From Rhodospirillales bacterium (GTDB lineage Bacteria; Pseudomonadota; Alphaproteobacteria; Rhodospirillales; UBA2165), in the NCBI GenBank assembly GCA_013204125.1, contig JABMOP010000011.1, forward strand, positions 1 through 6,324: a stretch of 6,324 nucleotides of DNA, in the 5' to 3' direction. Positions 1-5,055 of the stretch are shown here, in pieces; position 1 is the stretch's first letter; each line of letters begins with the position of its first letter. A model generated the notes under the pieces. That model saw only the letters and a list, made by a program, of their open reading frames with translations, ran no database searches and was not told the DNA's origin. A program made the translations under genes and the position numbers.

Positions 1-891
1 GGCGCCAACGATGGTGTGGATTTCAACGATAAAGAGAATGCTATCCGGCATCGCCTCCAAATCCGTCAGAACGGCTTTTAGGCGTTCCTCGAAATCGCCG
101 CGGTAGCGTGTTCCGGCCAGCAGCGCCCCCATATCAAGAGCGAATATGGTGTTGCCGATCAACACTTCCGGCACTTCTTTGTTGACGATACGCAGCGCCA
201 AGCCTTCGGCAATCGCCGTTTTGCCGACACCAGGATCGCCGACGTAAAGCGGATTGTTCTTAGTCCGGCGGCAGAGCACCTGGATGGTGCGTTCGATTTC
301 GCGTTCGCGACCGATGAGCGGATCGATCTTCCCGGCGGCGGCCTTTTTATTAAGATTAACGCAATAAGCGTCTAGAGCTTCGGACCCTTTGCGCACGTCC
401 TTTTCTTCGCCAAGTTCTTCATCAACGCCCTCGGCAGCTTTCGATTGGGAATAACCCGGCACCTTGGCAATTCCGTGCGATATATAATTCACCGCATCAA
501 GACGCGTCATATCATGCATTTGTAAAAAATAGACAGCGTGCGCTTCTCGTTCCGAGAAAATAGCAACCAGGACATTGGCGCCGGTTACTTCCTCGCGCCC
601 GGACGATTGAACATGGATCGCAGCGCGTTGCACCACCCGCTGGAAGCTCGCGGTCGGTTTAGGTTCCCCCAATTTCGGCGAGACCAGATTTTGCAATTCG
701 GCGTCGATAAATTCGGTGAGATCTAGTTTGAGTTGCTCGACCTCGACGCCGCAAGCGCGGAGCACGGCGATACCGTCCTGATCATCGGTCAGCGCCAGCA
801 ATAAATGCTCAAGCGTCGCATATTCGTGGCTTCGCTCGGTAGCCAAGGATAGGGCGCGATGTAAACTTTGTTCCAAATTACGCGAAAGCAT
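1..891 (-). CDS. clpA: ATP-dependent Clp protease ATP-binding subunit ClpA (N-terminal 297 residues, 3' end outside window)
   Basis: ClpA is the Hsp100/AAA+ unfoldase that feeds substrates into the ClpP peptidase chamber in the cytoplasm. The frame is open for exactly 297 codons from ATG 891 to the left edge. Residues 1-145 are the Clp N-domain, beginning MLSRNLEQSLHRAL, which is where ClpS docks. An acidic, charged linker covers about 148-170. The first AAA+ domain begins near 187 (KIDPLIGREREIERTIQVL). It has Walker A GDPGVGKT at 218-225 and the pore loop RYRG at 262-265. The Walker B region reads ILFIVEIHTIVGA at 285-297. In this family the motif is normally FIDEIH; here residue 289 is Val (codon GTT, bases 25-27) while Glu290 is kept. 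The start is supported by GGAG five bases upstream. clpS lies 55 bases upstream on the same strand. The second AAA+ domain and the ClpP-binding loop are outside the window. The family call is very secure. Confidence 0.97.
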   Translation of the reverse strand, partial: MLSRNLEQSLHRALSLATERSHEYATLEHLLLALTDDQDGIAVLRACGVEVEQLKLDLTEFIDAELQNLVSPKLGEPKPTASFQRVVQRAAIHVQSSGREEVTGANVLVAIFSEREAHAVYFLQMHDMTRLDAVNYISHGIAKVPGYSQSKAAEGVDEELGEEKDVRKGSEALDAYCVNLNKKAAAGKIDPLIGREREIERTIQVLCRRTKNNPLYVGDPGVGKTAIAEGLALRIVNKEVPEVLIGNTIFALDMGALLAGTRYRGDFEERLKAVLTDLEAMPDSILFIVEIHTIVGA

Positions 892-896
892 GTTTG

Positions 897-900
897 CTCC
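897..900 (-). promoter_or_regulatory. Ribosome binding site of clpA
   Basis: GGAG on the minus strand is followed by a five-base spacer (CAAAC) and ATG at 891. This fixes the clpA start. It also shows that clpA has its own translation signal and is not strictly coupled to clpS. Confidence 0.75.
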
Positions 901-946
901 ATGTGCCGTTGGTTACGTTTACTTATCAACAAATAGTACTTCAGAT

Positions 947-1285
947 TCAATCTTTCTCGATAGTGCATTGTAACGGATGTTGATGCTGTTGGGCCAAATC
1001 CATGGTTTGGTTAACTTTGGTCTCAGCAATTTCATACGTGTATACACCACATACCCCGACGCCTTTTTGGTGAACATGCAGCATAATTCGAGTGGCCTCC
1101 TCATGGCTTCTGCTGAAAAATTGCTCCAGCACGTGAACGACGAATTCCATCGGAGTGTAGTCGTCGTTTAGCATCAGGACCTTATACATGGACGGTTTTT
1201 TAGTCTTAGTCCGGCTTTTTACAGCGACGCCGTGGTCTAAATTATCGCGACCACCATCGTCTCCATTGTCGTCGTCTCGTTTCAT
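947..1285 (-). CDS. clpS: ATP-dependent Clp protease adaptor protein ClpS
   Basis: ClpS binds the N-domain of ClpA and delivers N-degron substrates (N-terminal Phe, Tyr, Trp, Leu) to ClpAP. The protein is 112 residues from ATG 1285, normal for the family. Residues 1-31 are a hydrophilic Asp/Gly-then-Lys-rich tail, the flexible extension expected in ClpS. The core begins at YKVLMLNDDYTPMEFVV. All the pocket residues I know from E. coli ClpS are present, shifted by six: N40, D41, D42, T44, M46, V49, M68, V71, H72 and L105. The gatekeeper Met46 points to the canonical ClpS with a preference for bulky hydrophobic N-termini, not the ClpS2 type. The frame also opens at a TTG at 1297, adding four residues (MNRS). 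ATG is preferred, but the ribosome site is poor for both: GGAG sits only one base before ATG, and AGG abuts the TTG. It is probably co-transcribed with clpA. Confidence 0.95.
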   Translation of the reverse strand: MKRDDDNGDDGGRDNLDHGVAVKSRTKTKKPSMYKVLMLNDDYTPMEFVVHVLEQFFSRSHEEATRIMLHVHQKGVGVCGVYTYEIAETKVNQTMDLAQQHQHPLQCTIEKD

Positions 1286-1340
1286 ACTCCGGTTCAACCT
1301 AATTTTACTCGATCATCATATGCATAAATTAAGCCGCCTC

Positions 1341-1357
1341 GTTTGCAAATTGCAAAC
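1341..1357. repeat. Perfect 17-base palindrome, candidate operator upstream of clpS
   Basis: GTTTGCAAATTGCAAAC has two 8-base arms around a single central A, with no mismatch. It can also be read as two TTGCAA units separated by one base. It lies 56-72 bases upstream of the clpS ATG, in an AT-rich gap. The symmetry and lack of a U-tract fit a dimeric regulator site better than a terminator. The regulator is unknown. Confidence 0.5.
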
Positions 1358-1418
1358 AGGGGCCGTCTTGGCCGCCATCGGAGATGCAATCATCCTCAAC
1401 TTTAGATAGGTCATAATT

Positions 1419-1447
1419 ATTATAATTTCCAGCTAGCTTCGTGCAAA
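1419..1447 (-). promoter_or_regulatory. clpS: Candidate sigma-70 type promoter for clpS-clpA
   Basis: Read on the minus strand, TTTGCA (1447-1442; 4 of 6 matches to the -35 consensus) is followed by a 17-base spacer and a perfect TATAAT (1424-1419). It begins ten bases beyond the stop codon of the preceding lipoprotein gene. It would give a leader of roughly 125 bases containing the 1341-1357 palindrome. The -10 lies in a short AT palindrome (1415-1427), so the same bases also read TATAAT on the plus strand, where no -35 partner is visible. A nearer, weaker alternative pairs TTGCAA inside the palindrome with TTAATT. Confidence 0.4.
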
Positions 1448-1456
1448 TCTTATATT

Positions 1457-2197
1457 TTATAGAGGATTAGGCCTAAATTTAGAGTTCATCAAACCTTGGT
1501 GATCGAAGCGCAATTGAAAGTAATTTTTGTACTCTTCGTACTGATATGTTCCGTAAATATCGAATTCCGAGGCTTTGCGCGGTGGATTAATTGGAATTCC
1601 GGTCGAATCCCATTGACCAAGAAGGGCTGGAAACTGGGCGTTTTGGTACGATTCCGACGGCCAAACAAAGGCTTTGAAGTAAAATTTTCCACCAATACAG
1701 GCGGCGGCTGTCCAATAAAATTCGATCGACGAAATCGACCGCTCAGGCGGTTTTGCCCGGTAAAAACTGCCTGATTTCAAAGCGCCGTGCAGCCTACTTA
1801 GATCAATTTCGGATAACACAATTGTTGCAATTTTAGGCCGCCACGGCTGAAACACATCGGGGCGGGCCAATTCCGTAATGATCTCATTCACATGCGCCTC
1901 TTCGGCAACTGCAATTTTTAAAGTATACGCCCCCGGCGCTTCAGCACGCCGGATATCGTAAGACCGCACTTGTTCTAAATATATACCGTTATAGACGAAT
2001 CGATAACGCTCTGGCGCGTCAGCCACGCATTGCTCGCGAATATCTCTCCCCTCTAAATGGCCAAACCAGGTCAATTTACGGTTGATGGGATGATCTTCGC
2101 CAAATGACGCACAGCCACCGAGGACCAACGTTAATAATCCGAGTGCAAGGAGCCTGTGCGGCAGAAAATTTGCCGTTAGAAGAGTTTTAGCCGGCAT
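1457..2197 (-). CDS. Putative outer-membrane lipoprotein of unknown function
   Basis: The 246-residue product begins with a lipoprotein signal peptide: basic and polar n-region (1-15), hydrophobic stretch LLALGLLTLVLGG (16-28) and lipobox LGGC with Cys29 as the lipidated residue. Ala and Ser follow the Cys, with no Asp at +2, so an outer-membrane destination is likely. The mature part (about 218 residues) has no domain I recognise. It contains a Tyr-rich segment (RYRFVYNGIYLEQVRSYDI, 64-82), two further cysteines (C57 and C167) that could form a disulfide in the periplasm, and an aromatic C-terminal part (YGTYQYEEYKNYFQLRF). No enzyme motif or transmembrane helix is seen after the signal. The start is supported by AAGGG five bases before ATG 2197. 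It is divergent from the D-Ala-D-Ala carboxypeptidase and upstream of clpS on the same strand, so an envelope role is plausible but only inferred from context. From memory, similar uncharacterised proteins occur in other Rhodospirillales. Confidence 0.82.
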   Translation of the reverse strand: MPAKTLLTANFLPHRLLALGLLTLVLGGCASFGEDHPINRKLTWFGHLEGRDIREQCVADAPERYRFVYNGIYLEQVRSYDIRRAEAPGAYTLKIAVAEEAHVNEIITELARPDVFQPWRPKIATIVLSEIDLSRLHGALKSGSFYRAKPPERSISSIEFYWTAAACIGGKFYFKAFVWPSESYQNAQFPALLGQWDSTGIPINPPRKASEFDIYGTYQYEEYKNYFQLRFDHQGLMNSKFRPNPL

Positions 2198-2202
2198 GTT
2201 TA

Positions 2203-2207
2203 CCCTT
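2203..2207 (-). promoter_or_regulatory. Ribosome binding site of the lipoprotein gene
   Basis: AAGGG on the minus strand lies five bases (TAAAC) before ATG 2197. It supports this start, which also gives a well-formed lipoprotein signal peptide. Confidence 0.6.
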
Positions 2208-2235
2208 TATTAAGTGCAAAAAGCTTAGGAATCTT

Positions 2236-2263
2236 AAGATAATTCAGTAATCACTTGATTCAA
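2236..2263 (-). promoter_or_regulatory. Candidate promoter of the lipoprotein gene
   Basis: On the minus strand, TTGAAT (2263-2258) and TATCTT (2241-2236) are separated by 16 bases. Each box matches the sigma-70 consensus at 4 of 6 positions. The -10 is about 39 bases upstream of the start codon. The -35 lies wholly inside the 2252-2266 palindrome, which would suit repression. No equally good pair was found on the plus strand for the carboxypeptidase gene; the best -10-like string there, TAATAT at 2336-2341, lacks a matching -35. Confidence 0.3.
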
Positions 2264-2266
2264 GTG
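2252..2266. repeat. Perfect 15-base palindrome in the divergent promoter region
   Basis: CACTTGATTCAAGTG has 7-base arms around a central T, with no mismatch. It sits between the divergent lipoprotein and carboxypeptidase genes, over a candidate -35 box. It is not an FNR/FixK box, because the spacing between TTGA and TCAA is one base. A binding site for a dimeric regulator is likely; its identity is unknown. Confidence 0.45.
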
Positions 2267-2414
2267 GGCGAACTTTGGATTGTATCGGAAATTCGCAACA
2301 ATGGTTGCTTGTTCGCTATTTACTTTGGAATTTACTAATATATTCAGGTTCAGAATAAGATGGGAAAATAAAAAGTTGTTGGAACCTAGGGGACCGAGCC
2401 TCAAATATTATCTT

Positions 2415-3614
2415 ATGCAGAGAACTCATAAAATTCGGCGCGTTTTGGCGGGTGCCTTGCCCGTCATCATTGGCCTGACGTTTCTAACCGGCGCTGCTCC
2501 CGCCACAGCGAAATTTGCGACTTTCGTAATTGATTCGGAAACCGGCAAGGTTCGCCATTCGGTCAACGCGGACCAGCGCAATTACCCAGCGTCGCTTACC
2601 AAGCTGATGACGCTATATTTATTGTTCGAAGCCGTCGATAACGGTCAGGTGACAATGGACACCCGGCTCTCAATTTCCAGGCGCGCGGCAAGACAACCAG
2701 CATCAAAGCTTGGTCTACTTCCCGGGCATTCGATCGCTGTGCGTACCGCCATCCAGGCGCTTGCCATTAAATCGGCCAATGATGTCGCATCCGTTGTTGC
2801 CGAAGCGCTAGGACAAAGCGAACGCCGCTTCGCCCTTTTGATGACCGCCAAAGCGCGGAAATTAGGAATGTCGCGCACAACTTTCCGCAACGCATCGGGG
2901 TTACCGCACCGTGGGCAGTTAACAACGGCGCGCGATTTGGCAACGCTTTCCCAAGCGATTATCCAGCGCTATCCGCACTATTATCATTTCTTTTCCAAGC
3001 CCTCATTTTCATTTGATGGACACACCTATCGCTCGCACAACAAGGTCATGAAAACATTTCCGGGTGCTGACGGTTTGAAAACCGGATATATCCACGCATC
3101 GGGCTATAATCTAATTACTTCGGCGGAACGCAGCGATCATCGTTTGATCGGCGTGGTAATGGGCGGTAATTCAGTTAGAGCCCGTGATAGGACGATGAAG
3201 CGTTTGCTGGAAAATGCCTTTAAAGAACATCGGGATGAAGTCTATGCGGCCGCACCTGCCAACACAAAAAAGGCCCCGGTGAAACCCGAACCGGCAGAAA
3301 TCGCGGCAGTAAAAGAAAAAGCAAAAGCCGGCAAATCGGCCAGTGTATGGGGTATCCAAGTCGGCGCATTTTATACCCGCAGCCCGGCCTTGAAACTGGC
3401 CCAGGTGATTTCAGATAAATACGCCGATTACCTTGCCGGTGGCCACATAGTGGTCATGCCGCTTGCCAATCGCCACAAACGCACACTTTACCGGGCGCGT
3501 ATCCTTGGCATTGGCAAAAAAAATGCCTATCGTGCGTGCCGCGCGCTGGAACGCAACCGCCGCCAATGCCTGGAATTGAAGTTGCCCGACAATGTCGAAA
3601 TGGCGTCGCGCTAA
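2415..3614 (+). CDS. D-alanyl-D-alanine carboxypeptidase (PBP5 family, peptidase S11) with C-terminal SPOR domain
   Basis: This is a periplasmic low-molecular-weight penicillin-binding protein that removes the terminal D-Ala from peptidoglycan pentapeptides. The 399-residue product from ATG 2415 has a Sec signal peptide with basic n-region MQRTHKIRR, a hydrophobic core and an ATA cleavage site at 30-32. The S11 active-site motifs are complete: SLTK (S60, K63), SAN (120-122) and KTG (222-224). A Lys/Ala/Pro/Glu-rich linker at about 275-308 leads to a SPOR domain (about 310-390, starting VWGIQVGAFYTRSPALKLAQ), which in this fold binds denuded septal glycans. It replaces the amphipathic C-terminal helix that anchors E. 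coli PBP5. The frame is open back to a TTG at 2280, but that 45-residue extension is not signal-like. ATG 2415 has no good Shine-Dalgarno sequence; AGGGGA at 2388-2393 is about 21 bases away. TTG 2376, with GGGA ten bases upstream, is a weaker alternative. It is convergent with the mutase gene. Confidence 0.93.
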   Translation: MQRTHKIRRVLAGALPVIIGLTFLTGAAPATAKFATFVIDSETGKVRHSVNADQRNYPASLTKLMTLYLLFEAVDNGQVTMDTRLSISRRAARQPASKLGLLPGHSIAVRTAIQALAIKSANDVASVVAEALGQSERRFALLMTAKARKLGMSRTTFRNASGLPHRGQLTTARDLATLSQAIIQRYPHYYHFFSKPSFSFDGHTYRSHNKVMKTFPGADGLKTGYIHASGYNLITSAERSDHRLIGVVMGGNSVRARDRTMKRLLENAFKEHRDEVYAAAPANTKKAPVKPEPAEIAAVKEKAKAGKSASVWGIQVGAFYTRSPALKLAQVISDKYADYLAGGHIVVMPLANRHKRTLYRARILGIGKKNAYRACRALERNRRQCLELKLPDNVEMASR

Positions 3615-3639
3615 AAATCTAATTTAATTGGACGGGGCC

Positions 3640-5034
3640 TCAACCGAACGATGGTGGTTCGATCCCGCTTTGCCGCAATTGATCGATCACAGCGGCTTTG
3701 AGCCGGCTTAAGCCTTCTTCGCTTTCTGATTCGCACCTGGCGACCAAAACTGCTTGGGTGTTGGAGGCTCTTAATAGCCACCAACCGGTCTGGGTTTCGA
3801 CGCGCACTCCATCGATATCGTTAACCTCGCCGTCGGCGCCCGCATCCAACCGAGCCTTAATTTCATCAATAACGGCGAATTTCCTATCTTCGGGGCAATC
3901 GAAGCGAACCTCAGGCGTATTAAACATCTTCGGCAGTTCATCGCGGATTTCGGCCAAAGACTTATCACCAGCAACAAGAACAGCCAAAAGACGGATGGCA
4001 GCATAAAGCGCATCGTCAAAGCCGTAATAGCCATCGGCAAAGAATATATGGCCGCTCATCTCGCCGGCCAGCGGCGCGTTAATTTCGGCCATCTTGGTGC
4101 GAATAAGGGAATGGCCTGATTTCCACAATATGGGATCCCCGCCGGCCTTTTTGACTTCACCAAAAAATACACGGCTTGCCTTAACATCAGCGATGATCGA
4201 AGCGCCTGGAATGCGCGCCAATATTTCGCGCGCCAGGATCAACAAAATCTGGTCGCCCCAAAGAACACGGCCTTTGGAATCAATAACACCAATGCGGTCG
4301 CCGTCGCCGTCAAAAGCGATGCCGATATCGCAGGCGTTCGACGCCACTAATTTTTTGAGTTGAACCAGGTTTTCCTCAACCGTCGGGTCCGGGTGGTGAT
4401 TTGGAAAATTGCCGTCAATCTTTGCGTTTATCAGAAAATGTTTACCCGGCAATTTTTTGATCAGGTCAGACAGCACGTCACCGGCGGCACCGTTGCCGGG
4501 ATCCCACGCGATCTTAAGATCGCTTTCCTTCGGATGATCAGCAGCCAACCTATCTACATAATCGGCAATTAAATTTTGGACACTGATATCCCCTGCCCCA
4601 CTGGTGAATTGGCCACTAGAAACACGGCGGCCCAATGCCTGGATGTCTTCGCCAAAAAATGATGCCCCACCAAGCACCATTTTAATGCCGTTATATTCAG
4701 GCGGATTGTGGGAGCCCGTGATCATGATCCCGCCATCGGCTTCGAAGATGTGCGTGGCATAATAAAGGAGCGGCGTCGGCCCCAAACCAACGCGGACGAC
4801 GTTGGCGCCGGCGGCGGCTAGTCCGGCAACCAGTGCAGCTTCCAGTTCCGGCGAAGACAGCCGGCCGTCATAACCGACACAAATGGTCGGTTGGGATTTG
4901 TTATTTTCCACTGCGATCGAGCCGAAGGCGCGCCCGATATTTTCAACGTCCCGGGCGCTGAGGGTTTTACCGACGATACCGCGAATATCATATTCTCTGA
5001 GTATGGAAGGATTGAGTGCCATGTCGCCGGTCAT
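3640..5034 (-). CDS. algC: Phosphomannomutase/phosphoglucomutase
   Basis: This cytoplasmic alpha-D-phosphohexomutase interconverts the 6- and 1-phosphates of mannose and glucose, supplying GDP-mannose and UDP-glucose pathways. The 464-residue product has all four domains. The phosphoserine loop is TGSHNPPEYNG with Ser108. The metal loop is DGDGDR with D242, D244 and D246. The sugar-binding loop is GEMSGH with E325, S327 and H329. The phosphate-binding loop is RASNTQ, starting at R422. The first three sets have the same numbers I recall for Pseudomonas aeruginosa AlgC (463 residues), so the bifunctional PMM/PGM type is the best call over a glucosamine mutase. The N-terminal SILREYDIRG is typical of the family. 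The start is uncertain: TTG 5055 directly follows the ugd stop, ATG 5034 is used here, and ATG 5022 is also possible. None has a clear ribosome site. It lies just downstream of ugd and is probably translated from the same transcript. The symbol follows the closest characterised homologue. Confidence 0.93.
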   Translation of the reverse strand: MTGDMALNPSILREYDIRGIVGKTLSARDVENIGRAFGSIAVENNKSQPTICVGYDGRLSSPELEAALVAGLAAAGANVVRVGLGPTPLLYYATHIFEADGGIMITGSHNPPEYNGIKMVLGGASFFGEDIQALGRRVSSGQFTSGAGDISVQNLIADYVDRLAADHPKESDLKIAWDPGNGAAGDVLSDLIKKLPGKHFLINAKIDGNFPNHHPDPTVEENLVQLKKLVASNACDIGIAFDGDGDRIGVIDSKGRVLWGDQILLILAREILARIPGASIIADVKASRVFFGEVKKAGGDPILWKSGHSLIRTKMAEINAPLAGEMSGHIFFADGYYGFDDALYAAIRLLAVLVAGDKSLAEIRDELPKMFNTPEVRFDCPEDRKFAVIDEIKARLDAGADGEVNDIDGVRVETQTGWWLLRASNTQAVLVARCESESEEGLSRLKAAVIDQLRQSGIEPPSFG

Positions 5035-5055
5035 GAGATGCTTATCCGCCGGCAA

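Noticed and set aside
1286..1297. TTG 1297 as the clpS start
   Set aside because: It adds only four residues, has AGG directly against the start codon, and an ATG is available at 1285. It is not fully excluded.
1361..1373. GGCC-N5-GGCC hairpin in the clpS leader
   Set aside because: A four-base-pair stem cannot be extended and has no associated T-run, so it is too weak to call a terminator or riboswitch.
1188..1409. Plus-strand open frame of 73 codons across the clpS 5' end and its upstream gap
   Set aside because: It is antisense to the conserved ClpS coding sequence, has no recognisable protein features and ends in the AT-rich intergenic region.
1421..1426. TATAAT on the plus strand as a promoter -10
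   Set aside because: No -35-like box lies 15-19 bases upstream, and the next gene downstream is on the opposite strand. The match comes from the local AT palindrome.
1496..1774. Plus-strand open frame of 92 codons
   Set aside because: It lies wholly antisense inside the lipoprotein gene, which has a lipobox and a ribosome site. The plus-strand product is Arg-rich and looks like a shadow.
2280..2414. Upstream TTG start for the carboxypeptidase, adding 45 residues
   Set aside because: The extension would bury the signal peptide inside the protein, and ATG 2415 begins a classic basic plus hydrophobic signal.
3645..3661. Hairpin CGAAC / GTTCG near the convergent stops, considered as a terminator
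   Set aside because: The stem is only five base pairs with a seven-base loop, has no T-run after it on either strand, and lies inside the mutase coding sequence.
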